From Vitreoscilla sp. (lineage in GTDB: Bacteria; Pseudomonadota; Gammaproteobacteria; Burkholderiales; Burkholderiaceae): a stretch of DNA of 16,340 bases. The notes below the pieces were generated by a model that worked only from the letters and a program-made list of their open reading frames with translations, made no database searches and was not told the DNA's origin. Location: assembly GCA_014378125.1 (NCBI GenBank), contig JACMOG010000507.1:1-16340 (forward strand), read 5' to 3'. Shown here one piece after another: positions 6,286 through 14,680 of the stretch. The position numbers and the translations under genes are program-made. Within the stretch, counting starts at the first letter, position 1, and each line of letters starts with the position of its first letter.

Positions 6286-7173
6286 ATGACCACCCAGCTC
6301 CTGATCATCGATCCGCAGAACGACTTCTGCGACGTCCCCGCCGGTTATCGTCCGCTCGATCCGCTGACCGGCGCCGTCGTCGCCCCCGCCCTGCCCGTGG
6401 CCGGCGCCCACGCCGACATGCTGCGCACCGCTGCGTTCATCCGCGCCGCCAGCTCGCAACTGGACGAGATCACCGTCACGCTCGACTCACACCACCACAT
6501 TGATATCGCCCACCCCACGTTCTGGCAAAGGGCCGAAGGCGAGGCCGTGACGCCGTTCACCACGATCACCGCCGCCCAGGTGCGCGCCGGCGAGTTCCGA
6601 CCACGCGACGCCGCCGCGCTGCCGCGCACGCTCTCCTACCTCGACGAGCTGGAAGCCCGCGGCCGCTACACGTTGATGGTGTGGCCGGTGCACTGCGAGA
6701 TCGGCACCTGGGGCCACGGCGTGCACGCCAACGTGCGCGCCGCCTGGAACGAGTGGGAAGAATCGAGCTTGCACTGCGTGCGCAAGGTGACCAAGGGCGA
6801 GAACCCGTGGACGGAGCATTACAGCGCCATCCAGGCCGAGGTGCCTGACGCCGCCGACGAGCACACGCACATGAACACCGCGCTGCTGGACGAGCTCGAC
6901 CGCGCCGACACCCTGTTCATCGCCGGCGAGGCCAGCAGCCACTGCGTGCGTGCCACCACCGAGCACATCGTCGATAACCTGCCCGGCGGACGTCCGGAGC
7001 GCGTGGTGCTGCTCACCGACTGCATGAGCCCGGTGGGCGGCTTCGAGGCCCAGCATTCCGCCTTTCTCGACGAGATGCGGGCCAAGGGCGTGCGCCTGAT
7101 GAGCTCGGCGCAGGCGCTGTCGCTGTCGCTGAGCGTCGAGCTCAACAACCAATCGCAATCAAGAGGTACGTGA
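6286..7173 (+). CDS. Nicotinamidase-like isochorismatase-family hydrolase
   Basis: A 295-residue cytoplasmic cysteine hydrolase, predicted to convert nicotinamide to nicotinate and ammonia, the first step of this salvage route. The isochorismatase fold is shown by LLIIDPQNDF with catalytic Asp9, VRKVTKGENPW with the catalytic Lys (167 or 170), and AGEASSHCVRATTEHI with nucleophile Cys220. The metal-site region reads TLDSHHHIDIAHPTFW (D67, H69, H71/H76). It is longer than classic PncA (~210 residues), mainly through extra sequence between 80 and 160. The start at 6286 has AAGGA eight bases upstream. Substrate is inferred from the next genes, pncB, nadE and nadM; sequence alone does not exclude another amide. 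The last ~11 residues (LNNQSQSRGT) are encoded by lower-GC DNA that continues into the next gene, so the native C-terminus may have been replaced. Confidence 0.82.
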   Translation: MTTQLLIIDPQNDFCDVPAGYRPLDPLTGAVVAPALPVAGAHADMLRTAAFIRAASSQLDEITVTLDSHHHIDIAHPTFWQRAEGEAVTPFTTITAAQVRAGEFRPRDAAALPRTLSYLDELEARGRYTLMVWPVHCEIGTWGHGVHANVRAAWNEWEESSLHCVRKVTKGENPWTEHYSAIQAEVPDAADEHTHMNTALLDELDRADTLFIAGEASSHCVRATTEHIVDNLPGGRPERVVLLTDCMSPVGGFEAQHSAFLDEMRAKGVRLMSSAQALSLSLSVELNNQSQSRGT

Positions 7174-7174
7174 A

Positions 7175-8365
7175 ATGGTCAAAAGGGCTACAGGGCAGTT
7201 GTGGGGCAATGTCGAGATCAATGGAGTCAACCTTTCCACGATGCTCTGCATCGATAGTGATGCCCCCGATGAATTCATGCTCCACATTCTTGAGGACGGC
7301 AACGACCGCGCAGTCCTTGCCATCGCGTCCTCAGAAGGAGAGCTACTAAGGCTGACCCCGAAGTTTCTTTATAGACACGCACAAGACGGTAGTTGGCTTT
7401 TGCCTGCGCTGAACGAGCAAGAAGTGAAGGAGATGCGCGAGACGAGTGCGCTCCTTGCAGTGACTGCCGCTGGATATGAGGGTCGCTGGATCGGCCCCGA
7501 CGACCGAGGCGGCGCGATTTCGTTCTCACTTAGCGACAAGGACGATCGAGTCATCGCTGAATACTGCGAAACCTGGGACGATTTCAAGTCTTGGGTGACC
7601 ACACTTCGGCGAAACAACGGCGCTGCCATCTATCGTGGCCACGGGAGCAACCAGTTCCGACTCGAAACCACACTCAGCCGCGCGGGGAGGAATCGCATTG
7701 AGCGCTATTGTGCAGAAACCGTTCCTCAATTTCGAAACCACACGGAAGCTCTTCTGTCGACATGGTTTGACAAGACCAGCGCCGACGATTTCTCAACCGT
7801 TCTAGGACTGGCACAACATCATGGACTGCCAATACCCCTGCTCGATTGGACTGCGTCCCCTTACGTCGCCGCATTCTTTGCGTTCACGGACGCCTTGGAT
7901 GCGAGACGTGACCCTCAAGAACATTCGCATGTGCGGATCTTCGCGCTGACGAACGAGTTCGTAGAACTAACGACTCAGCCGATAGTCACACTTCCGCGAG
8001 TTCGGCCATACGTTGCCTCGCTCTCGATCTCCGCCCGCTCAAATCCAAGGCTCTACGCACAGCAAGGTCAGTTTCTGGTCTCAAACGTTTCGGCGATGGA
8101 GGATTTCATTCGCCATGTCGAGCGCGCGGCCCAGAAGCGTGTTCTCTTTGCTGCAGACATACCGACCGAGGCAGCCAGCGACGTGCTCGAAGATCTGACG
8201 TTCATGGGTCTAACGGCGGCAACGATGTTTCCAGGGCTCGATGGAATTTGCAAGATGATGCGGCACGAGATGTCATTCAAGCGGCGCGCTCAGCACGCTG
8301 CACCAAATGTCCCGAGTCCTCCACTTAGCTTGGAAGAACCACAGCAGCCTAAGGCAGCGGAATGA
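7175..8365 (+). CDS. FRG-domain protein inserted in the NAD salvage operon
   Basis: A 396-residue protein with no signal peptide or membrane segment. An N-terminal beta-rich region (1-~135, including [20 protein letters not shown]) has no family I recognise. From about 140 it is an FRG domain: [18 protein letters not shown] with the Arg-Gly of the name at 154-155, then [26 protein letters not shown] (212-237), and [14 protein letters not shown] (290-303), in the usual order. The last ~20 residues are Pro/Glu-rich and probably disordered. FRG proteins have no well-established biochemical activity that I can cite with confidence. The gene is clearly lower in GC, with different codon use, and sits between salvage genes with one-base gaps on both sides; AGAGG (7162-7166) lies inside the end of the gene before. 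This points to insertion of a foreign gene in an operon while keeping its transcription. A role that uses or senses NAD is possible but is only inference from position. Confidence 0.78.
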   Translation: MVKRATGQLWGNVEINGVNLSTMLCIDSDAPDEFMLHILEDGNDRAVLAIASSEGELLRLTPKFLYRHAQDGSWLLPALNEQEVKEMRETSALLAVTAAGYEGRWIGPDDRGGAISFSLSDKDDRVIAEYCETWDDFKSWVTTLRRNNGAAIYRGHGSNQFRLETTLSRAGRNRIERYCAETVPQFRNHTEALLSTWFDKTSADDFSTVLGLAQHHGLPIPLLDWTASPYVAAFFAFTDALDARRDPQEHSHVRIFALTNEFVELTTQPIVTLPRVRPYVASLSISARSNPRLYAQQGQFLVSNVSAMEDFIRHVERAAQKRVLFAADIPTEAASDVLEDLTFMGLTAATMFPGLDGICKMMRHEMSFKRRAQHAAPNVPSPPLSLEEPQQPKAAE

Positions 8366-8366
8366 G

Positions 8367-9581
8367 ATGCCTATGACTTACCCCGTCCTCCACAGCCTGC
8401 TCGAGACCGACCTCTACAAGTTCACGATGTGGCAGACCATGCTGCATCGGCACCCGCAGGCACAGGCCGAGTACCGCTTCGTGTGCCGCAACCACCCGGC
8501 CTTCCCGCTGGCCGAGTTGCTGCCCGAGGTGGACCAACAGCTCGACCACCTGTGCTCGCTGTCGTTCACCGAGGACGAGCTGGGGTACCTGGGCGCCCTG
8601 CGCTACATCAAGAACGACTTCGTCGACTTCCTGCGCATCTTCAAGTTCCAGCGTCGCTTCGTGCGCGCATCGATCGCCGAGGACGGCCGCACGCTGGAGA
8701 TCGTGGCCGAGGGCCCGCAGGTGCACGTGATGGGCTTCGAGATCTACGTGCTCGCCATCGTCAACGAGCTCTACTTCCGCCGCAGCGACCAGCCCGCCGC
8801 GCTGGCCGAGGGTCGCGCGCGGCTGCGGGCCAAGATCGCCGCGCTGCGCGCGTTCGGCGCGGACGAGCCCGCGCGCGCGAATCCGTTCGAGTTCTTCGAC
8901 TTCGGCGTGCGGCGCCGTTTCTCCGGCGCGTGGCAGGAGGAGGTGGTGCGCACGTTGAAGGACGAGGTGCCCCAGTTCTTCAAGGGCACGTCCAACGTGC
9001 ACCTCGCGAAGCAGTTCGGCCTGGTGGCCATCGGCACCATGGCGCACGAATACCTCCAGTCGTACCAGGCCTTCGACGTGCGCCTGCGCGACTTCCAGAA
9101 GATGGCACTCGAGAACTGGGTGCAGGAGTACCGCGGCGACCTGGGCGTGGCGCTCACCGACGTCGTGGGCATGGACGCCTTCCTGGCCGACTTCGACCTG
9201 TACTTCGCCAAGCTGTTCGACGGCCTGCGCCACGACTCGGGCGACCCGACCGTCTGGGGCGAGAAGGCGCTGGCCCACTACGCCAAGCTGCGCATCGACG
9301 CGCACACCAAGCGCCTCACGTTCTCGGACGGGCTCGACCTCGACACCGCGTTCGGCATCTACCGCCGCTTCGCCGACCGCACCCAGGTGGGCTTCGGCAT
9401 CGGCACCAACCTCTCCAACGACGTCGGCCTGGTGCCGCTCAACATCGTGATGAAGCTGACGCAGTGCAACGGCCAGCCGGTGGCCAAGCTGTCCGACTCG
9501 CCCGGCAAGACGCTCTGCAAGGACGAGACCTTCCTGGCCTACCTGCGCCAGGTGTTCCACGTCGCGCCCGAACCCGCCTGA
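8367..9581 (+). CDS. pncB: Nicotinate phosphoribosyltransferase
   Basis: A 404-residue enzyme (E. coli PncB is about 400) that joins nicotinate to PRPP to form NaMN, with ATP hydrolysis. The N-terminus [16 protein letters not shown] is the family signature. Others are [11 protein letters not shown] (177-186), [32 protein letters not shown] with the active-site His227, [22 protein letters not shown] and [13 protein letters not shown] for phosphate and substrate binding. The ATG at 8367 follows the FRG stop (8363-8365) by one base; ATG 8373 would also serve. The GC content returns to the high local level from the first codons. It feeds the NadM and NadE steps encoded next; the NAD synthetase gene starts ten bases after its stop. 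Confidence 0.95.
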   Translation: MPMTYPVLHSLLETDLYKFTMWQTMLHRHPQAQAEYRFVCRNHPAFPLAELLPEVDQQLDHLCSLSFTEDELGYLGALRYIKNDFVDFLRIFKFQRRFVRASIAEDGRTLEIVAEGPQVHVMGFEIYVLAIVNELYFRRSDQPAALAEGRARLRAKIAALRAFGADEPARANPFEFFDFGVRRRFSGAWQEEVVRTLKDEVPQFFKGTSNVHLAKQFGLVAIGTMAHEYLQSYQAFDVRLRDFQKMALENWVQEYRGDLGVALTDVVGMDAFLADFDLYFAKLFDGLRHDSGDPTVWGEKALAHYAKLRIDAHTKRLTFSDGLDLDTAFGIYRRFADRTQVGFGIGTNLSNDVGLVPLNIVMKLTQCNGQPVAKLSDSPGKTLCKDETFLAYLRQVFHVAPEPA

Positions 9582-9591
9582 GGAGCGCCGC

Positions 9592-11292
9592 ATGCTTCGC
9601 ATCACCGTTGCACAGTTGAACTGGATGGTCGGCGACATCGCCGGCAACGTCGACAAGATGATCGCCGCCGCCCGCGACGCGGCCGCCGCGCGCGCCGACC
9701 TGGTCGTCTTCTCCGGGCTCTGCGTCACGGGCTACTACCCCGGCGACCTGCTCGACGAGCCCGACTTCCTGGCCCGCGCCGCGCAGGGGTTGGCGCAACT
9801 GCAGGCCGCGTCGAAGGAAATGCCGGCGCTCCACTGGATCGTGGGCGCGCCGCTCGCGCGCGAGGGCGCCGGCAAGCGCCTGCTCAACGCGCTGGTGGTA
9901 CTGTAAGACGGCGAGATCGTGCTGCGCTACGCCAAGCAGTTGCTGCCGACGTACAACATCTTCGACGAGATGCGCCACTTCGCGCCGGGTCCCGACGTGG
10001 CTCGCGTGCTGCGCATCGGCGCCACGCAGGTGGGCCTGATGATCTGCGAGGACGGCTGGAACGACGCCGGCGACGACTACGCGGTGAACCCGTTCTCGCG
10101 CCTGGCCGACGCCGCGCCCGACCTGGTGGTGTCCATCAACGCGAGCCCGTCCGACGTCGGCAAGCGCGAGATGCGCCACGCGGTCTTCGGCGCCGCCTGC
10201 AGGCGCCACGGCTTCCCGCTGCTGTACGTGAACCAGGTGGGTGGCCAGGACACGATCGTGTTCGACGGCGCGTCGTTCGCGGTCGACGCATCGGGCGCCG
10301 TCTGCTACGAGGCGCGGCGCTTCGTGGAGGACGTCACCACGCTGGCCTTCGACGACGGCCGTTTCTCCTCGGGCACCGGCGAGTGGCTGGCGCCGGTCGA
10401 TCCGAAGGGCCTGTCGACGATGGCGTTCTACCGCGCGCAGATCGTGCTGGGGTTGCGCGACTACGCGCGCCGCTGCGGCTTCTCCAAGGCCGTCATCGGA
10501 TCGTCGGGCGGCATCGACAGCGCACTCACCATGGCGCTGGCGGTCGATGCGCTGGGCGCCGACAACGTGGTGGGCGTCACGATGCCGTCGGTGTACTCGT
10601 CGGCCGGATCGGTGGACGACTCGGTGACGCTGTGCCGCAACCTGGGCATCGCGCTGGCGACGCATCCCATCGCCGACACGGTGGCCGCGTTCTCGCGCCA
10701 ATTCGAGACCTCGTTCGGCCAGCCGCTGAAGGGCCTGCCGCTGGAGAACCTGCAGGCCCGCGTGCGCGGCACCACGCTGATGGCGTACTCCAACGCGTTC
10801 GGCCACCTGCTGCTGACCACGGGCAACAAGTCGGAGATCTCGGTGGGCTACTGCACGCTCTACGGCGACACCAACGGCGGCCTGGGCCTGATCGGCGATC
10901 TCTACAAGACCGAGGTGTTCGCGCTCGCGCGCCATCTGAACGAGGCCGCCGGCCGAGAGCTGATCCCGCAGGCCATCATCGACAAGGAGCCGTCGGCCGA
11001 GCTCGCGCCCGACCAGCGCGACACCGACAGCCTGCCGCCCTATCCGGTGCCCGACGAGATCCTCAAGCTGCTGATCGAGGGCGGCCGCCTGGCGTCCGCC
11101 GAACTGGCGCACGCCACGCAATTCGTGTCGGCCCTGCGCGCGCAACCCGCGGGCGAGGCGCTCGTCACGCGCGTGCGGGCCATGATCGCGCGCAACGAGT
11201 ACAAGCGGCGCCAGGCCCCGCCCATCATCCGCGTGCGTTCGCGCGCGTTCGGCATCGGCCGCCAGATGCCCATCGCGGCCAAGGTGGCCTGA
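9592..11292 (+). pseudogene. nadE: Glutamine-dependent NAD synthetase, interrupted by an in-frame TAA
   Basis: The full frame of 567 codons would be a two-domain NAD synthetase, which amidates NaAD to NAD with glutamine as ammonia source. The nitrilase-type glutaminase domain (1-~270) is broken by TAA at codon 105 (9904-9906), between LNALVVL and DGEIVLRYAKQLLPTYNIFDE, in the same frame on both sides. In addition, the first catalytic motif, normally FPEL.LTGY.P.DLL, reads FSGLCVTGYYPGDLL, so the catalytic Glu is Gly42. The catalytic Lys (K115) and Cys (C152, in GLMICEDGW) remain. The synthetase domain is intact: P-loop GSSGGIDSAL, TMPSVYSS, TTGNKSE, YCTLYGD and KEPSAELAPDQ.D. Translation may restart at GTG 9919, twelve bases after the stop, giving 457 residues that could only use free ammonia. 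AGGAG at 9581-9585 serves the first ATG. Sequencing error at the stop cannot be excluded. Confidence 0.85.
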
Positions 11293-11304
11293 ACAGGACA
11301 ACAC

Positions 11305-12372
11305 ATGACCATGACCTCCGACCTCGCCGTCCTCGTCGGCCGCTTCCAGCCTTTTCACGATGCCCACCTCGCGCTGGTGACGCGGGCGGTGGCCATCGCG
11401 CCGCGCGTGGTGGTGATCGTCGGCTCCGCGTTCCAGGCCCGCACGCCGAAGAACCCGTTCACGTGGACGGAGCGCGCCGAGATGGTCCGGCTCGCCCTGC
11501 CCGAGGCCGATCGAGAACGCGTCACCGTGCTGCCGATGCGCGACTACTACGACGAGGCGCGCTGGGTTTCCAGCGTGCGCCAGGCGGTGGCCACGTTGCC
11601 CGGCTTCGACTCCGTCGCCCGCATCACGCTGGTGGGCCACTTCAAGGACGCCACCAGCGGCTACCTGGCGGCCTTCCCCGGCTGGACCTTCGATTCGGTG
11701 CAGCGCCTGCCCAGCCCCGACGGCGCGCAGCTGCGCGACGCGCTGTTCGCCAGCGTGCCCGAGGACGCGCACCAGCCGCTGCAGCTCGACGCCGCGCTCG
11801 CCGCCTTCGTCGACCAGGCCCCGGCGTCCACCGTCGCCTTCCTGCGTGCGTGGACGGCCCTGCCCTTCGTCGACGAGCTGGCCCCCGAGTGGCGCATGCT
11901 CAGGCGCTACAAGGAGGCATGGCGCGCCGCGCCGTACGCGCCCACCTTCGTCACCGTCGACGCGGTGCTGCAGTGCGCCGGCCAGGTGCTGTTGATCCGA
12001 CGCGGCAAGGCGCCGGGCCGCGGCCTCTACGCCGTGCCGGGCGGCTTCATCGAGGCGCGCGAGACCACGTGGCAGTCGTGCCTGCGCGAGCTGGCGGAAG
12101 AGACGCACCTGAAGCTGCTGGAAGAAACCATGCGCCGCAGCCTGCGCTCGGTGGCCGTGTTCGACCATCCCGACCGCAGCCAGCGCGGCCGCACCATCAC
12201 GCACGCCCACCATTTCGACCTGGGCGACCGCGAGCTGCCCGAGGTGCGCGCCGACGACGATGCGGCGTCGGTGGAGTGGGTGCGCGTGCAAGACCTGGGC
12301 GCAATGGAAGACCGATTCTTCGACGATCATTTCCACATGCTCGACCACTTCCTCGGCCTCACCCCTTCCTGA
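11305..12372 (+). CDS. nadM: Bifunctional nicotinamide/nicotinate-nucleotide adenylyltransferase and Nudix hydrolase
   Basis: A 355-residue two-domain enzyme. Residues ~5-185 form a NadM-type adenylyltransferase: VLVGRFQPFHDAHLAL (GRFQPFHxxH, 12-21), IVGSAFQARTPKNPFTWTERAEMV (substrate and ATP contacts) and LVGHFKDATSGYLAAFPGW with the later motif of the family. Residues ~210-350 form a Nudix domain with box GGFIEARETTWQSCLRELAEETHL (246-269; final Gly of the consensus is His268, catalytic REL.EE intact), likely acting on ADP-ribose as in related NadM-Nudix fusions. Transfer of AMP to NaMN or NMN gives NaAD or NAD. The start has AGGA at 11294-11297 and lies 12 bases after the nadE stop. ADP-ribose removal by this protein would matter for NrtR, which is known to respond to ADP-ribose or related compounds. 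Confidence 0.93.
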   Translation: MTMTSDLAVLVGRFQPFHDAHLALVTRAVAIAPRVVVIVGSAFQARTPKNPFTWTERAEMVRLALPEADRERVTVLPMRDYYDEARWVSSVRQAVATLPGFDSVARITLVGHFKDATSGYLAAFPGWTFDSVQRLPSPDGAQLRDALFASVPEDAHQPLQLDAALAAFVDQAPASTVAFLRAWTALPFVDELAPEWRMLRRYKEAWRAAPYAPTFVTVDAVLQCAGQVLLIRRGKAPGRGLYAVPGGFIEARETTWQSCLRELAEETHLKLLEETMRRSLRSVAVFDHPDRSQRGRTITHAHHFDLGDRELPEVRADDDAASVEWVRVQDLGAMEDRFFDDHFHMLDHFLGLTPS

Positions 12373-12378
12373 CTGTCC

Positions 12379-14655
12379 ATGGCCACCTACAAAGGCATCT
12401 CCTTCCCCGACCACGTGGCGCCGCTCGCGCGCCACATGCACTCGGTCAACGACCATCGCGAGGCGCTCGCCGCGCTCAGCAGCACCTGGGACACGCTGGC
12501 ATTGCTGGCACAACTGTCCAACCTCAAGGCCGACATGACCGAGGTGCGGGCCAGCTTCGCGCAGCTCACCAACGAGCTGCTCGTGTGCCTGGCCGAGGAG
12601 ATGCTCGAGCTCGCCGACGGCACGCTGGGCCACCAGGCGCAGATCGCGGTGGACGTGCTCACGCGAAACCTGTTCGAGCGCACCGCCGACATCGGCTTCC
12701 TGGCCACCGACTCGGCCATCGTCGACGCCTGCGTCGCCAACGACCCGGCCGTCTTCACGGCGCTGCGCGAACGCCTGCGCGCCTATGCCGCGCGCTACAC
12801 GGTCTACCGCGACATCGTGCTGCTGGCGCCCGACGGCCAGGTGCTGACCCGGCTGGTCGACGGCTTCGACGGCCGCTCCGCCTCGCCGCTGGTGGTCCAT
12901 GCGCTGCGCGCACAGGGCGGCTTCGTCGAGACCTTCGCGCCCACCGATTTCTGCGGCGACGCGCCCGCGCTCACCTACGCGTGGCGCGTCGAACAGGGCG
13001 GCCGCCCGGTGGGCGTGCTGGCGCTGGTGTTCGACCTCGAGCGCGAGGCCGCGATGATCTTCGAGCGCCTCGCGTCCCGCGACGAGGTGCTGGCCTTCGT
13101 GGACGCGCAGCAACGCGTGGTGGTGTCCAACGACGCCGCGCGGCTGCCGCCCGGCCACTTGATGGCGCTGCGCGCGGGTTCGGCCTCGTTGCGGCTTGGC
13201 GGCGTCACCCATCTCGTCACGCAACGCCAGGGTCGTCCGTACCAGGGCTACGCCGGGCCGGGCTGGTCCACCGTGGCGCTGGCGCCGGTGGAGCTGGCAT
13301 TCGGCGAGTCCATCGACGCGTCGACGCCCGTGGCGTTCTCGGGCGAGGACGTGTTCTCCGCGCGCCTGCTCGACGTGCCGGTGCGCGCCCGCGAGATCCA
13401 GCGCCGCCTCGACCGCATGGTGTGGAACGGCCGCATCCACCAGGCCAACGAGTCCAACGCCTTCTCGCGTTCGCTGCTGGAGGAGATCGCCGGCACCGGC
13501 CGCAAGACCAAGGACCAGTTCGAGCGCGCATCCGCCGAGCTGCTCACCACGGTGGCCTCGGGCCTGCTGGGCGAGGCGCGCTTCCTGGCCGACCTGGCGG
13601 TGGACGTGCTCGACCGCAATCTCTACGAACGCGCCAACGACTGCCGCTGGTGGGCCACCAGCCCGGTGCTGGCGACGATGGACGCCGCCGCCGCGTGCAA
13701 GACGCTGGCGCACATCAACGGCCTGTACACCGTCTACGCAAATGTGCTGCTGTTCGACGCCCACGGCGTGGTGATCGCCGCCAGCCGCGACACGCAGGCC
13801 GAGGGCCGCCAGCTGACCCAGCCCTGGGTGGCCGAATGCCTGCGCCTGCGCGACCCGATGCGGTGCGCCGTATCGCCCTTCGAGCCCAGCGACCTCTACG
13901 ACGGTGTCGGCACCTATGTCTACGCGGCCCCGGTACTGGCCGGCGGCCAGGCCGTGGGCGGCGTGGCGCTGGTGTTCGACAGCACGCCGCAGTTCGAGGC
14001 GATGCTGCGCGCGGCGCTGCCGCCCACGCCCGGTTCGATGGCCGCGTTCTGCCGCCCCGACGGCACCACCATCAGCCGCACCGCGGAGCTGCCGATGGCC
14101 TTGCCGGCCGCCGTCCTGTCGCTCGCGCCGGGGCAGTCGTGGTCGGGCGTGCTCGCCGAAGGCGACCGGTGCTTCATGGTCGGCGCCACCGCCGGCAGCG
14201 GCTACCGCGAGTTCAAGACCAGCGACGGCTATGCCGAGCCGGTGATCGGCGTGGTGGTGATCCCGTGCGGCAGCAGGATCGACCGCCCGCTGGCCGCCCC
14301 GCCGCAGGTCGCCAACGTGCCCGGCGGCGCCGAGATCGCCACCTTCCTGATCGGCGAGCACCTGATGGGCGTGCCTGCCGGCGAGGTCATCGAATGCATC
14401 GAGGTGACCGCCGCCGTGCGCGTGTGGCGTGGCGGCTTCGCGCAGCGCCACGCGCTGGTGCTGCGCTCGGGCACGCAGCGCTTCGGCCTGCTGGTGTCCG
14501 AGCTGGGCCCCGTCGCCGACATGAAGCTCACCGAGGAACGCGGCCTCACGGGGCGCGGCGACGTCACCAAGCTGATCTCGCAGCTGGCGCGCTCGGGGTC
14601 GGTGTTCATTCCGGTGTTGTCGCCGGATGCCGTGTTCGGCGGCGCGTCGAGCTGA
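12379..14655 (+). CDS. Soluble double-Cache protein with C-terminal CheW-like domain
   Basis: A 758-residue protein without a signal peptide or transmembrane segment. Two related sensor units are seen. AVDVLTRNLFERTADIGFLAT (90-110) matches AVDVLDRNLYERANDCRWWAT (407-427); YTVYRDIVLLAPDGQVL (140-156) matches YTVYANVLLFDAHGVVI (450-466); and RPVGVLALVFDLEREA matches QAVGGVALVFDSTPQF. The offset is about 310-317 residues, so the protein arose by internal duplication of a Cache/PAS-like module. A helical N-terminus (1-85) and helical link (330-405) surround them. Residues ~650-755 resemble CheW: IATFLIGEHLMGVPAGEVIECIE, HALVLRSGTQRFGLLVSEL, and the ending VFIPVLSPDAVF. CheW domains dock to CheA and chemoreceptors, so this may bring a cytoplasmic ligand signal into a chemotaxis array. 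It starts six bases after nadM and precedes nrtR in the same operon, suggesting that an NAD precursor or the redox state is sensed; that ligand is inference. Confidence 0.8.
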   Translation: MATYKGISFPDHVAPLARHMHSVNDHREALAALSSTWDTLALLAQLSNLKADMTEVRASFAQLTNELLVCLAEEMLELADGTLGHQAQIAVDVLTRNLFERTADIGFLATDSAIVDACVANDPAVFTALRERLRAYAARYTVYRDIVLLAPDGQVLTRLVDGFDGRSASPLVVHALRAQGGFVETFAPTDFCGDAPALTYAWRVEQGGRPVGVLALVFDLEREAAMIFERLASRDEVLAFVDAQQRVVVSNDAARLPPGHLMALRAGSASLRLGGVTHLVTQRQGRPYQGYAGPGWSTVALAPVELAFGESIDASTPVAFSGEDVFSARLLDVPVRAREIQRRLDRMVWNGRIHQANESNAFSRSLLEEIAGTGRKTKDQFERASAELLTTVASGLLGEARFLADLAVDVLDRNLYERANDCRWWATSPVLATMDAAAACKTLAHINGLYTVYANVLLFDAHGVVIAASRDTQAEGRQLTQPWVAECLRLRDPMRCAVSPFEPSDLYDGVGTYVYAAPVLAGGQAVGGVALVFDSTPQFEAMLRAALPPTPGSMAAFCRPDGTTISRTAELPMALPAAVLSLAPGQSWSGVLAEGDRCFMVGATAGSGYREFKTSDGYAEPVIGVVVIPCGSRIDRPLAAPPQVANVPGGAEIATFLIGEHLMGVPAGEVIECIEVTAAVRVWRGGFAQRHALVLRSGTQRFGLLVSELGPVADMKLTEERGLTGRGDVTKLISQLARSGSVFIPVLSPDAVFGGASS

Positions 14656-14680
14656 GCGACGTCGAAGTCGGCAATCCACC

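Noticed and set aside
7141..8370. Insertion sequence or transposon as the carrier of the FRG gene.
   Set aside because: No transposase, terminal inverted repeats or target duplication were seen at the GC boundaries.
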